Positions 1 through 9,261 of a stretch of DNA of 27,807 nt are shown here, piece after piece (positions within the stretch are counted from its first letter, which is position 1; every line of letters begins with the position of its first letter). Both the position numbers and the translations under genes were made by a program. The notes beneath the pieces are model-generated. The model made no database searches, was not told the origin of the DNA, and saw nothing but the letters and a program-made list of their open reading frames with translations. Source of the DNA: QAMX01 sp003149835 (GTDB taxonomy: Bacteria > Bacillota > Clostridia > Oscillospirales > QAMX01); assembly GCA_959600635.1 (NCBI GenBank), contig CAUGMN010000034.1, forward strand, positions 1 to 27,807. The letters are read 5' to 3'.

Positions 1-2
1 CG

Positions 3-1271
3 TATGGACAGACGATCGGGCTGGCGCTCGACGGGACAAAGACCGGTTTTCGCCGCGGGATGGGCGGGCTGTTTTTGAGAGGCGCGATCTGGTTCGGCGT
101 CGCAGGCGGATGGCTGGCGATTGCGTTTGCGGCGTTCTACCGGGGCGTGTACACGGCGTGGGAGCTGCCGGCCGCCGTAGCGGCGGCGGCGGCGCTGCGC
201 GCCGCAGGCGTCCGCCTGCTGAACCGGCCGCACGCGCCGGAGCAGGGGCGTCTGCCTCGCTTCTATTTTTCCAAAAACCGTCCCGAATGCTGGGGCGGCT
301 ATCTGCTCGTCTGGGTCGGGCTGGCGCTCTGGATGCTCTGCCGGGGCGATATGAGAAGTCTTGTGATCTCGGCGCTGGCGGCGCTCGGCGGCGGGCTGGG
401 CTGGTTTTTCGGAAATTCCATGCAGCTCTGGTCGAAGCGGCCGTTTCGGAGCGGGCGGCTTTTCCTCGGGGCGCTGAACCGCGCCGGCATGGTCAACGGC
501 TGGAAGATTATGGAATGCAGCATCGGCGCGCTGGGCGGCTTCGGGGCGCTGTTCGGCTTCTGGCTCGCCTATCGGAAGGCGCCGGCCGCCGCGGCGTCTT
601 TTGAACCGCTGCTTGCGCCGTTTTCATCCGCAGCCGTGGCGGCGGCAGCGGTCTGGCTGGCGCTGCTCCTGGCGTACAGCGCGCTGTCGATCCGCGCGGC
701 GGCCCTGCCGCCATACAGACCGGAGCTGGAGCGCCTGCGGACGCTGGGGCTGATATCCGAGGAGTCCTATGAAAAAAAGTGTGCGTCGGCGACGGATGAA
801 AGGCCGTCCGGCCTGCTGGGCGCAGTCGCAAAATACGGCGGCGCGGGCGACCGGCTCGTCTATGCGGTTCTGCCGCTGCTGCTCTCGCTGAGCGGCTCGG
901 CGCTGGCCGCACAGCTCGAAGCGGTTTTCGTCGTTGTCTGGGTGCTGATGGAGCGGATGCTCTTTGGCCGGTTCGAGGATTTCAAGGGCCTTGCGGCGAT
1001 CCGGGCGTTTTTTCTGCTGCTGTCGGCCGCCGTGCTGGCCGGGCAGCTTCTGTGTTATCCGGCCGGCTGGCCGCCGGTTTGGATGATGGCGGTCTACACG
1101 GCGTTTTATACGGCGGTGATGCTCATCAACGACTACCGGCCGAAAAACTTTCAGCAGATGCGCGCCGCGCAGACGGGGTTTGTCAAAGCTTTCGGCGCGA
1201 ATATTACCAAGGGCCTGTATTTTATTCTCTGTTCCGCAGCCGTGATGCTCTGGTGCGTTTTGGCACTGTAA
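3..1271 (+). CDS. Multi-pass membrane protein of unknown function, 5' end probably outside window
   Basis: The frame is open from the window edge to the stop at 1271. An ATG at 60 could start a 403-residue protein, but the in-frame codons before it also read as plausible protein and I see no ribosome site in front of 60, so I treat the gene as cut at its 5' end. Counting from that ATG, I see about nine or ten hydrophobic segments, the clearest near residues 8-27, 80-95, 103-120, 155-170, 190-212, 265-285, 315-335, 340-357 and 385-403. Short basic loops separate them. There is no soluble domain and no motif I recognise. It runs toward the GHL6 glycosidase gene 82 bp downstream on the same strand, so co-transcription is possible. 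I cannot assign a function; transport or membrane anchoring would be guesses. Confidence 0.6.
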   Translation, partial: YGQTIGLALDGTKTGFRRGMGGLFLRGAIWFGVAGGWLAIAFAAFYRGVYTAWELPAAVAAAAALRAAGVRLLNRPHAPEQGRLPRFYFSKNRPECWGGYLLVWVGLALWMLCRGDMRSLVISALAALGGGLGWFFGNSMQLWSKRPFRSGRLFLGALNRAGMVNGWKIMECSIGALGGFGALFGFWLAYRKAPAAAASFEPLLAPFSSAAVAAAAVWLALLLAYSALSIRAAALPPYRPELERLRTLGLISEESYEKKCASATDERPSGLLGAVAKYGGAGDRLVYAVLPLLLSLSGSALAAQLEAVFVVVWVLMERMLFGRFEDFKGLAAIRAFFLLLSAAVLAGQLLCYPAGWPPVWMMAVYTAFYTAVMLINDYRPKNFQQMRAAQTGFVKAFGANITKGLYFILCSAAVMLWCVLAL

Positions 1272-1353
1272 ACGGCGGAAAAGCGTCCGCGGGGGCGCGC
1301 TTTCAAAAGGCTGTACGGACAGGTATTTTTTCTATGAAAGGCAGAGGATCACA

Positions 1354-3321
1354 ATGGAAGCGCTTCGTTTCAGACAGGTACATCTCGACTTCCACACCTC
1401 GGGGCTGATCCCCGATATCGGCGCGCGGTTTTCGCGCGAACAGTTTGCCAACGCGCTCCGGCGCGGGCACGTCGATTCCATTACGCTCTTCTCCAAATGC
1501 CATCACGGCTATTCCTACCACCCCACCGAGGCGAATGAGATTCATCCGGGGCTCTCTTTCGATCTGCTCGGCGAACAAATCGAGGTCTGCCGATCGCTCG
1601 GCGTGCGCGCTCCGGTCTACCTCTCGGCGGGGGTGGACGAAAAGGAAGCTGTGCGCCATGCCGAATGGCTGCTCAAACCGTCGCCCGACGCGGGCGCGGA
1701 TTTTGTCAACCGTGCCGGATATCATGTTCTGTGTTACAACACGCCGTACCTCGATCTGCTGGCCGCGCAGCTTGACGAAGTCATGCGGCTCTACCGGCCG
1801 TGCGGGATATTCCTCGACATTTCCGACATACGGCCGTGCTGGTGTCAGAGCTGTATCGCCTCCATGCGCGCCGAGGGGCTGGATCCGTGCAGCGCTGCGG
1901 ATGCGCTCGTCTGGGCGGAGCGGGTCTACGCCGCATACTGCCGCCGCATGGAAGCGGTCGTGAGAAAATACAGCGCGGAGACGACAATTTTTCACAACGC
2001 CGGCAATATCCGCCGCGGCCGCCGCGATATCGCCGCGTTTGACACCCATCTGGAACTGGAAAGCCTGCCGACCGGCGGATGGGGCTACGATCATTTCCCG
2101 ATGTCCGCCGCCTATTCGCGCACGCTGGGCAAGCCGTTCCTCGGCATGACCGGGAAATTTCACACAACGTGGGGCGAGTTCGGCGGGTTTAAGCACCCGA
2201 ACGCGCTCCGCTATGAGACCGCGCTTTCTCTGGCGCAGGGCGCGGGCTGCTCGATCGGGGATCAGCTGCATCCGTCCGGCGAGATGAACGAGTCCACGTA
2301 TGATCTGATCGGCGCGGCGTATGCCGAGGTAGAGAAGAAGGAGGCGTGGTGCCGCGGCGCGGAGACGCTGGCGGACATCGCCGTGCTGAGCGTCGAGGCC
2401 TTCCGCGCCGGTACGCCGCGCGACAACCCCGCGGATATCGGCGCCTGCCGCATCCTGCTGGAAGGGAAGTATCTCTTTGACCTCGTAGACCGTGAGGCGG
2501 ATTTCAGCGCATACAAGCTGCTGGTGCTGCCGGACGAGATCCGGCTTGACGAGGCGCTGCGGGCGCGGCTGGCGGCGTTTGCCGCCCGGGGCGGCCGCGT
2601 GCTGCTGACGGGCGAATCGGGGCTGTGGACGGAGCGGGATGCATTTGCGCTGCCGCTCGGCATCACGGACGGCGGCGAGAGCGAATTCTGTCCGAGCTAC
2701 TGCGTCCCGCGCTTTGCGGCGGTGAATGGGCGGACGGCGTATGTCATGTATACGCCGGCGCGCCGCCTCACGGTCGGGGAGGCCGAGGTCATCGCCGACC
2801 GCAGGGAGCCGTATTTCAACCGCACGGCGGCGCACTTTTCCTCGCATCAGCACGCGCCGGACCGCGAGGGCGTTTCTCCGGCGGCGGCTGTCTGCGGGAA
2901 TTTTGCCTATATCGCGTGGAAGGTCTTTACCGATTACGCCCAGAAGGGCGAGCTGCACGTCAAGGAGCTGTGCACAAATGTGATTGAACGCCTGATCGGC
3001 GCGGAAAAATCGCTGCGCGCGGGGCTGCCGGATCGCGGCGTGGCGACGCTGACCCGGCAGCAGGCGGAGAACCGCTATATAGCGCACCTGCTGTTTGCGC
3101 ACACAAGCGTGCGCGGCAAAGGCGTCGAGGTGATCGAGGACGTCGTACCGCTGCACGGCGTGCCCGTGTCCGTGCGCCTGCCCGCCGCTCCGGCGCGGGT
3201 CTATCTGGTCGGCGCCGACGGCGGGACGGAGCCGCTGGCGTTTACCTGGGACGGAAAGTATGCGAAAGCAGCCGTCGGCCGGATGGAGATTCACGCGATG
3301 GTTGTCTTTGAGATGGCATAG
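1354..3321 (+). CDS. Predicted glycoside hydrolase, GHL6-type barrel plus beta-galactosidase trimerisation-like domain
   Basis: This 655-residue protein has no signal peptide and so is probably cytoplasmic. Residues 1 to about 330 resemble the hypothetical glycosyl hydrolase 6 family (PF14871): a TIM-barrel-like series with HGYSYHP near 51, PVYLSAG near 87, FLDIS near 153 and a Cys-rich PCWCQSC at 161-167. Residues from about 340 to 440 resemble the beta-galactosidase trimerisation domain (PF08532, a glutamine-amidotransferase-like fold), with LLVLPDE followed by RGGRVLLTGE. The C-terminal part looks like a beta-sandwich. Candidate acids are D155 and E235, but catalysis is not proven for the family and the substrate is unknown. 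AGAGG lies 7 bp before the ATG. A perfect 15-bp terminator hairpin follows the gene. Confidence 0.8.
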   Translation: MEALRFRQVHLDFHTSGLIPDIGARFSREQFANALRRGHVDSITLFSKCHHGYSYHPTEANEIHPGLSFDLLGEQIEVCRSLGVRAPVYLSAGVDEKEAVRHAEWLLKPSPDAGADFVNRAGYHVLCYNTPYLDLLAAQLDEVMRLYRPCGIFLDISDIRPCWCQSCIASMRAEGLDPCSAADALVWAERVYAAYCRRMEAVVRKYSAETTIFHNAGNIRRGRRDIAAFDTHLELESLPTGGWGYDHFPMSAAYSRTLGKPFLGMTGKFHTTWGEFGGFKHPNALRYETALSLAQGAGCSIGDQLHPSGEMNESTYDLIGAAYAEVEKKEAWCRGAETLADIAVLSVEAFRAGTPRDNPADIGACRILLEGKYLFDLVDREADFSAYKLLVLPDEIRLDEALRARLAAFAARGGRVLLTGESGLWTERDAFALPLGITDGGESEFCPSYCVPRFAAVNGRTAYVMYTPARRLTVGEAEVIADRREPYFNRTAAHFSSHQHAPDREGVSPAAAVCGNFAYIAWKVFTDYAQKGELHVKELCTNVIERLIGAEKSLRAGLPDRGVATLTRQQAENRYIAHLLFAHTSVRGKGVEVIEDVVPLHGVPVSVRLPAAPARVYLVGADGGTEPLAFTWDGKYAKAAVGRMEIHAMVVFEMA

Positions 3322-3346
3322 ACGCGGCAGAAAAACAGATAAACCG

Positions 3347-3387
3347 ACGCGCCGGAAAGAACAGAGCTTCTTTCCGGCGCGTTTCTG
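3347..3387. terminator. Strong hairpin between convergent genes
   Basis: A perfect 15-bp stem (3347-3361 with 3368-3382) and 6-base loop lies between the convergent glycosidase (+) and DHHW (-) genes. A short T-rich tract follows on the plus strand, so it best serves the plus-strand gene, though the symmetry could stop both transcripts. A smaller 5-bp hairpin around 3413-3427 may help the minus-strand gene. Confidence 0.8.
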
Positions 3388-3441
3388 TGATATAAAAAAT
3401 GTCTCTGCATACCAGGGAGAAGTTCCCTTGACGGCGCGCCT

Positions 3442-4638
3442 TTACCGGACGTCGCCGTTGCCGGTTTCGGTGAGATAATTGGCGTCGTCGCGCAGGCAGA
3501 CGACGATGTCCGGCCGGTACAGGCGCACGTATTCCGTCAGCGCCATGCCGGTATAGTGGCGGAGGTCGAGGCTCCGCGTCTCGTCAAAGCTCGTGTAGAG
3601 AAAGGTTTCGACCGCGTTGGTAAAGGAGTCGCCGAACAGGAGAATGCTCGGCAGCTCGGGCCGATTCGTAGCGATCACCGTTTCGGCGATATCGCCGCCC
3701 ATGTAGGCGCCGTAACCGACGCCGCCGGAAAGCGGTTCCGGCAGGCGGATGACGGAGGCCGGAACAGGCTGGCCGTTGTCCGCGCGCGTAAAGGCGATCG
3801 GCTCTTTGAGCGCAAAGGTATAGAAATCGTCGTGCAGACGCGGCAGATAATAGAGCGCGCGGCTGCGCGAGCCGAGAAACGGCGCCTCTACGGCCGAGAA
3901 GAGAAGGTCGTTTTCCGTCAGCGTGGGGATGACATATCCCATGCTTGTCAGGCGCTCGCACAGCGTCTGATAGACGAGAAACGCGCCTTTCAGCGTATAA
4001 TGGTGGTCGGTGCTCATATAATACGTTTTTGCGCCGCCGTTTTCATCAAAAACCTGCGCCATGTCGAGAAAGGCAATGTCCCGCTCCGCGAGCGCGGCGG
4101 AAAACGCGGCGGCGGCTTCGGCGCGAAGCTCTGCGCCGCTGTAAAGATAGCTCGGGTATTCGTCGGCGAACACCGTCATCTGCGTCGGAACGCCGACATA
4201 GAGAAACGTGCCGCCGTAGGAGGCGACCGCCTCGCTGAGCAGCGCGAGCCGGTCGGCCATGGCCTCGGCGCTTGCCGCGCCGCCTGTTTCCGTCGGCGGC
4301 GTCAGATAGGGGAGGAGGCGGTTTTCTACGGGAACAATGTCGTTGACGACAACGCGGTCGAGCAGATTCAGACTGAGCCATGTGTTTCCCTTGATCATCG
4401 CGCCGCGCAGAACGACGTGATCCTTGAAATACGTCTCCCAATCCAGAAAATAATCGCCGGACAGCAGCGACTCCCGCGTCAGCTCGGGCGCGGAGGCAAG
4501 CCGGCGGTTTTCGATTTCGGAAATGTCTTGGTGCGGCGAGAGCCATGTCGCCGCCGGAACCGCAAACAGGATCAGCACGAAGATCGCGGCAAAAATCAAA
4601 TTCCCGCGGCGGCGGGAACCATCGGTTGTCGATTGCAC
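3442..4638 (-). CDS. DHHW/AlgJ-like membrane-anchored protein, partner of MBOAT acyltransferase
   Basis: The protein has 398 residues. An N-terminal membrane anchor (about residues 13-32) is followed by an extracytoplasmic domain of the DHHW family (PF14286), related to the SGNH-hydrolase-like AlgJ/AlgX and DltD proteins. Visible signatures are the DHHY at 211-214, where the family name motif ends in W, and GDSF with Ser338 as the expected nucleophile-like serine. In related systems such proteins complete O-acetylation of a surface polysaccharide or alanylation of teichoic acid, using an acyl group passed through an MBOAT channel protein. The start is GTG at 4638, preceded by AAAGGAG nine bases upstream. 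It lies 40 bp after the MBOAT gene on the same strand, so the two almost certainly form an operon. The glycan substrate is unknown. Confidence 0.85.
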   Translation of the reverse strand: MQSTTDGSRRRGNLIFAAIFVLILFAVPAATWLSPHQDISEIENRRLASAPELTRESLLSGDYFLDWETYFKDHVVLRGAMIKGNTWLSLNLLDRVVVNDIVPVENRLLPYLTPPTETGGAASAEAMADRLALLSEAVASYGGTFLYVGVPTQMTVFADEYPSYLYSGAELRAEAAAAFSAALAERDIAFLDMAQVFDENGGAKTYYMSTDHHYTLKGAFLVYQTLCERLTSMGYVIPTLTENDLLFSAVEAPFLGSRSRALYYLPRLHDDFYTFALKEPIAFTRADNGQPVPASVIRLPEPLSGGVGYGAYMGGDIAETVIATNRPELPSILLFGDSFTNAVETFLYTSFDETRSLDLRHYTGMALTEYVRLYRPDIVVCLRDDANYLTETGNGDVR

Positions 4639-4678
4639 AGCAGTCGGCTCCTTTCAGAGATCTCAACGGAACGCGCGG

Positions 4679-6085
4679 TCAGAACCGGAAATAGATGAAG
4701 GGGTTAAAGGACGAGTTGACGATCGCCGTCACCGAGAGGGCGAAAACGCCGAGCAAAGCCGCGTCGCAGACGGCGGCGAACCATGCGCGCCGCTCGTACA
4801 GAAGCCGCAGGCAATGCGGGACGGGCAGACAAAACAACACGGCCAGAAGGAAGTCAACCTTGTATTGGCCGAGCAGAAACCGCGCGCTGACGCCTGTTTC
4901 CGTAAGCGTGCGGCCGGCGCCGAACATGGCGCTCAGATAGCCGCCGGCCTGTCCCACGCCGGCACTGTTAAAAATGACCCAGCCGACGAGGATGGCGAGC
5001 AGCGCGTAGAGATGGCGGAGCGGGCGCCAGAGCTTTTCGAGCAGACGCCCCAGAAACAGCTTTTCCAGAATCAGCAGCAGCGCGTAATACAGGCCCCAGA
5101 GCACAAAGTTCCACGCCGCGCCGTGCCACAGCCCTGTGAGCAGCCAGACGATCAGCAAATTGAGAAGCTGTCGGGGCAGGCCGCGCCGGTTGCCGCCGAG
5201 GGGAATGTAGACGTAATCGCGAAACCAGGTCGAGAGCGAAATGTGCCAGCGCCGCCAGAATTCGGTGACGGAGCGGGAGATATAGGGGCGGTCGAAGTTT
5301 TCGGGAAAATGAAAGCCGAAAATTCGGCCCAGCCCGATGGCCATGTCGGAATAGCCGGAAAAGTCAAAATAGATATGAAGCGCGTAGGCCGCTGCGCCCA
5401 GCCATGCCGCGCCTGCGGAAAGAGCCGCTGCGTCGGCGGAGAAGGTCTCAGCGGCGATCAGTCCCATGGTGTTAGCGAGCAGCATTTTCTTGCCGAGTCC
5501 GGCGATGAAGCGCCGGCAGCCGGCGGCAAAGCCGTCGAGCGTTTCGCGGCGGCTGGAAAGCTCGTCGGCGATCGTCTCATAGCGGACGATGGGGCCGGCG
5601 ACAAGCTGGGGAAACAGGGCGATATAGGTCGCGACATTCAAAAGATTCCGCTGCGGCGCGCAGCGGCCGCTGTACACGTCGAACACATAGCTCATGCCCT
5701 GAAAGGTAAAAAACGAGATGCCGATGGGCATGACGATTTCGGGGACGGGGAGCGGTACGGACAGCAGCCGGTTGAGGTTTTCCACTGCGAAGCCCAGATA
5801 TTTGTAAACGCCGAGCAGCCCGACGTTCAGAACGGCGGAGAGAATGACGAGCAGCCGCCGCGCCCGCGCTCCCTGCGCCGCAATCAGGCGGGCGAACAGA
5901 TAGTTTGCAAGAATGGAAGCCAGCATCACAAAAATGCCGACCGGCTCGCCGTACAGGTAGAACACGAGTGAAAAGACGAGCAGAACGAGGTTTTTCAGCG
6001 GCCTGAAACGCTGCGGAATCCCAAAATAAGCCAGCAGCACCGCCGGCAGAAACAAAAATATAAAGTTCAGGCTGCTGAAAACCAT
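4679..6085 (-). CDS. MBOAT family membrane O-acyltransferase (AlgI/DltB-like)
   Basis: A 468-residue polytopic protein with about eleven hydrophobic segments, the usual length for the AlgI branch of MBOAT (PF03062). Family hallmarks are the segment with IYFDFSGYSDMAIG near 238-251, FWRRWHISLSTWFRDY with His281, and GLWHGAAWNF with His321, the presumed catalytic histidine. It should move an acyl group, most often acetyl, across the membrane for transfer to a cell-surface polymer with the help of the DHHW protein encoded just downstream. I chose the ATG at 6085 because GGAGG sits four to five bases before it; an ATG eight codons further upstream has no such site. The polymer and acyl donor cannot be read from the sequence. 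Confidence 0.9.
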   Translation of the reverse strand: MVFSSLNFIFLFLPAVLLAYFGIPQRFRPLKNLVLLVFSLVFYLYGEPVGIFVMLASILANYLFARLIAAQGARARRLLVILSAVLNVGLLGVYKYLGFAVENLNRLLSVPLPVPEIVMPIGISFFTFQGMSYVFDVYSGRCAPQRNLLNVATYIALFPQLVAGPIVRYETIADELSSRRETLDGFAAGCRRFIAGLGKKMLLANTMGLIAAETFSADAAALSAGAAWLGAAAYALHIYFDFSGYSDMAIGLGRIFGFHFPENFDRPYISRSVTEFWRRWHISLSTWFRDYVYIPLGGNRRGLPRQLLNLLIVWLLTGLWHGAAWNFVLWGLYYALLLILEKLFLGRLLEKLWRPLRHLYALLAILVGWVIFNSAGVGQAGGYLSAMFGAGRTLTETGVSARFLLGQYKVDFLLAVLFCLPVPHCLRLLYERRAWFAAVCDAALLGVFALSVTAIVNSSFNPFIYFRF

Positions 6086-6221
6086 AGATCCTCCGTTGTG
6101 TGAAATCAAATCATCGGGCGTTCAAAAAGTCCGGCGGGTCAAACGGCCGCCGGCGCGGGGCGCGGCGCAGACATGGGAGAAAGCGTTTGAAAATCTGTCA
6201 GGGAAAACGAGGCGCGCGCCG

Positions 6222-7322
6222 TCAGTATTCGCGCATCAACTCCCGATAGTAGAGATAGTCGTCAAACGCAACCTCGTCTGGCACGCCGTGATCGCAGGAG
6301 GGGATGTAGCCGCCCTCGCGCACCATAAACGGCATCACCCGTTCGACCTCCTGACGGATCGCCTCCTTGCCGGCGGCGAGGATACGCTTGTCGAAACCGC
6401 CGCGTATTAACAGATCGGGATACTTTTTGCGCACGGCGACGACGTCGCAGCCGGCCGCCGCCTCGAACGGCGACATGTAATTCATGCCGATCTGCTCACG
6501 GTACAGATCGATGACGGGCAGACAGTTGCCGTCGGTGTCGACCTGAACGACGAGCGGGCGCTTTCCGGAGCCGCGCCGCCGTTTGATATTCTCCAAAAGC
6601 TGCTGATAATAGGGAAAAAGAAACTCCTTCATCATATCCGGCGAGATCAGACAGCCGCCGTTGTAGCAGATATCCTCTGCCAAAAAGACCTCGTCAAAGC
6701 AAACCCGCTCCTGCCAGCGTGCCGTCACCTTGTCGGCGAGGTTCAGCCACAGCTCCATGCAGCGGTGAATGAGCGCCGGATCGTCGTAAAAAGTAAACAG
6801 CAGCCGCTCCGGCCCGATGAGAGAGCGGAGATACATATAGCCGCCGATGACGCGCTGTTGAATCCAGTCGCCTTCCTCGGCGCGCCGGAGCAGATCGGTG
6901 CAGCGCGCTTCAAGGCCGATATAGCGTTCCGGCGAGTCGGGATCGAGCCGAAAAGCGAAGGCGTCGAGACTGGCCTCGTCCTTGATCGGGTGATCGAGGT
7001 ATTCCGGCATAAAGCCCGACCGCCGTCCCTTGAAGCAGAGCAGGGTTCGGCCGGCAAAGTCGCGCACCCGCTCATAGTCTCCGCGGTCTTCCAGAACCGC
7101 CTCTTCAAAGGCGGGGCAGAGCGCCGCCTCGCACCAGCCGAGGTTGGCGGCGCCGTGTACGGCGCGCCTGTCAAGACCAAACAGCGCATGGAGGTCTGTG
7201 CGGTCGCCGATATGGCCCTGCCGTTTCCAGCTCTCGGTAAAAAAACCGAATTCCTCCTGCACGATCGCCGCTCCCGGCTGATGATCATAGAAATCCCGCA
7301 GTTTCCGCGCAGCGATGTCCAT
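6222..7322 (-). CDS. URO-D superfamily protein (corrinoid methyltransferase/uroporphyrinogen decarboxylase-like), atypical ligands
   Basis: A 366-residue protein of the URO-D fold (PF01208), seen in the C-terminal barrel pattern with VVQVDTDGN at 258-266, a repeated Gly-rich strand near 306-310 and GGYIPSCDHGVP near 337-347. True uroporphyrinogen decarboxylase is unlikely because no heme genes are nearby and the N-terminal substrate motif is absent. MtaA/CmuA-type methyltransferases bind zinc through H-x-C and a later C. Here the first pair is D262/D264, while C343 and H345 are present, so the metal site differs. GGAGG eight bases before 7322 supports the ATG there over one eight codons upstream. 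It is 91 bp downstream of the DUF4838 gene on the same strand and is probably its operon partner. Its reaction is unknown. Confidence 0.8.
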   Translation of the reverse strand: MDIAARKLRDFYDHQPGAAIVQEEFGFFTESWKRQGHIGDRTDLHALFGLDRRAVHGAANLGWCEAALCPAFEEAVLEDRGDYERVRDFAGRTLLCFKGRRSGFMPEYLDHPIKDEASLDAFAFRLDPDSPERYIGLEARCTDLLRRAEEGDWIQQRVIGGYMYLRSLIGPERLLFTFYDDPALIHRCMELWLNLADKVTARWQERVCFDEVFLAEDICYNGGCLISPDMMKEFLFPYYQQLLENIKRRRGSGKRPLVVQVDTDGNCLPVIDLYREQIGMNYMSPFEAAAGCDVVAVRKKYPDLLIRGGFDKRILAAGKEAIRQEVERVMPFMVREGGYIPSCDHGVPDEVAFDDYLYYRELMREY

Positions 7323-7413
7323 AGACGATGCCTCCAACAATCTCATATCCGATAAGACCGGCCGAAACGCCGCAACGGCAGAAAAGCCGGCGTCCGGGCC
7401 TGCTGCGGGGAAC

Positions 7414-9261
7414 TCAATAGAACACCCGGTTCTCCGCGCTCGCCGCTCGGGAGACGGAGAGGATGCGCGCCTCCTTGACCTCCGTGACGCCGTATTGTAC
7501 GCACTCGTCGTAGAATTCGTCCACGAGCGGCAGCCGGCGCGGGTCGCCGGGAGCCATCATGGAAAACGCGGCGAATTTCAGGGGCAGCCGCGCGATTCTG
7601 ACGCGGCGCAGAACCGTCTCGTCGTCGGCCAGCCGTTCGGCCAAATCAAACAGCTCGCCGGCCCGCGCCAGCGTCTCCGCATTGAGAAAGTCGGCGAGGC
7701 CGAATTCAGGCGGCTGTTCGCCGCGCGCGACAAGCGTTTCATACCAGGAACTGGTCAGCGAGGAGCGGACGGAATTGGGGATGTCGGCGGGGTTGCGCGG
7801 CATCGTAGACATCAGTAGGTGGTGTCCGCCCTCGCGCACCGCTTCTTGCAGCAAACGGATATACTGGGAGATCGCGGTTCCGGCGGCGCCAAACCACGCC
7901 GAAAGGAATTCGCTCTGCGCCTGTTCGGTGTCGCAGTCGGGATTCCAGAGCGCCTTGGCGATCATATAGCCGCGCAGCTCCTGCATTTCAGTGTGCGGCG
8001 AAGTGGTGCACTGCTGCTCGAAAACGCCGCGCACACGGTTGTCGCGGAAAAAGCGGATGTTGTCGCCGAGCACCTGTAAATTCGGGTGCGGGAGCAGGAA
8101 GTTTCTGAAATTGGTGCAGTAATCCCAGACAAACAGGTTGTCGCAGATTTTTCCCCAGTCGGCGATATCCTGCGCAAACTTCGGCACGCGGCCGTCCGGC
8201 GTTTTCAGCTCGCGGCGCACACAGTCGCAGCTCCCGTGCGGGTGGGAAAAGCAGGCCTCGATAGAACACAGCCATACGGCGACGTTTTTGTGCACGCGGA
8301 TGTTTTTCGGCGCGGGCTGACCGTACTGATAGGCGTAGGTCTGGATGAGGCGGTCGGGAAATTCGTCCTCAATGGCTTCGCCGAGGCGGTTGCAGAAGCG
8401 GATAATCGAGCCGGACGGCGAACCGTGATAGGCGTCGACGGCGCTGCATTCGGGGCACTGGCAGGCGCCGAGCCAGTCGTTCTGCGCAAAGGAGACGCCG
8501 ACGGTCTTTGCCGTTTTGAGTTGCTCGCGCAGCTTTTTCAGCACGATCTCGAAGACGTCCGGGTTGGAGAGACAGAGCTGGGAATGCGGGTTGCGCTTGC
8601 CGTCGATCAGAGAGAAATATTCGGGATGCGTTTCAAAATATTCCTCCGGCGGCACGAGCGCGTAAAAGGAGTGTCCGGCCGGACAGTGCGCGGAGGCGTA
8701 ACCAAGCTCGGGCGAATCGATGGCGTTGCCGAAGCCGAAGGCGTTCATGCGGTTGCGCGCCGCCCAGAGCGGGAATTTGAGGCTGTTGTAAACAAAGCAG
8801 TTTCGGTATTCAAACGCGGGAGAATAGCGGTAATCGTCGAAAACCTCGACGGCGAGAATCGCTTTTTTGGGAATATGCGTCAGCTCCGGCGCGAACCAGC
8901 GGACGCCGAGCACCTCCTCCAAAAAGCGATAGACCGCATAGAGCACGCCGCGCGGCGACGCGCCGGTCAAAATAATGCGTCCCCCGCGGACGGCGTTGAC
9001 GATTCCCTCCGGAGCCAGACCGTCGAGCACCACGGGCGTTTCCGCCTCGCGCGGCGCTGGCGGCGCGCCGACCCAGAGCAGGTACTCCGATTCGCCGGGG
9101 CCGATGGACGAGACGACCGGAAGCGAGACGCCGCAGATCGCTTCGAGATGACTTCTCAACTCTTCGGCGGCGAAGCGCTCGCACTCCGAAGCGGCGGCGG
9201 GGACATAGATCCGATAGACGCTCGCGCCGTTTTCAGCCAAAATCAACTGCTGCTTTTTCAT
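7414..9261 (-). CDS. DUF4838 domain protein with GH67-like N-terminal domain, predicted glycosidase
   Basis: A 615-residue protein with no obvious signal peptide. Residues 1-130 match the layout of the alpha-glucuronidase N-terminal domain: a FAAEELRSHLE helix, IILTGASPRGVLYAVYRFLE, then GVRWFAPE. DUF4838 (PF16126) follows, roughly residues 190-470, with a Cys cluster CQCPEC in the middle and aromatic strands such as IQTYAYQYGQPAP. The C-terminal part is helical and ends in RVF Y-type residues without a recognised module. The family is regarded as glycosidase-like, but activity is not established to my knowledge. It lies first in a minus-strand unit with the URO-D gene, behind a near-consensus promoter about 230 bp upstream. 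The Shine-Dalgarno site (GAGG, 11 bases away) is weak, which may matter for regulation. Confidence 0.85.
   Translation of the reverse strand: MKKQQLILAENGASVYRIYVPAAASECERFAAEELRSHLEAICGVSLPVVSSIGPGESEYLLWVGAPPAPREAETPVVLDGLAPEGIVNAVRGGRIILTGASPRGVLYAVYRFLEEVLGVRWFAPELTHIPKKAILAVEVFDDYRYSPAFEYRNCFVYNSLKFPLWAARNRMNAFGFGNAIDSPELGYASAHCPAGHSFYALVPPEEYFETHPEYFSLIDGKRNPHSQLCLSNPDVFEIVLKKLREQLKTAKTVGVSFAQNDWLGACQCPECSAVDAYHGSPSGSIIRFCNRLGEAIEDEFPDRLIQTYAYQYGQPAPKNIRVHKNVAVWLCSIEACFSHPHGSCDCVRRELKTPDGRVPKFAQDIADWGKICDNLFVWDYCTNFRNFLLPHPNLQVLGDNIRFFRDNRVRGVFEQQCTTSPHTEMQELRGYMIAKALWNPDCDTEQAQSEFLSAWFGAAGTAISQYIRLLQEAVREGGHHLLMSTMPRNPADIPNSVRSSLTSSWYETLVARGEQPPEFGLADFLNAETLARAGELFDLAERLADDETVLRRVRIARLPLKFAAFSMMAPGDPRRLPLVDEFYDECVQYGVTEVKEARILSVSRAASAENRVFY

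Noticed and set aside
1303..3294. 663-codon open frame antisense to the GHL6 glycosidase
   Set aside because: Arg/Ala/Gln-rich with no motif, no ribosome site, and exactly opposite a recognisable enzyme. This is a GC-rich coding-strand shadow.
4523..5971. 482-codon plus-strand frame opposite the MBOAT gene
   Set aside because: Low-complexity composition and overlap with a conserved membrane enzyme; a shadow frame.
6222..7322. Annotation as hemE
   Set aside because: The fold fits, but the N-terminal uroporphyrinogen motif and any heme genes are absent and the ligand set is different.
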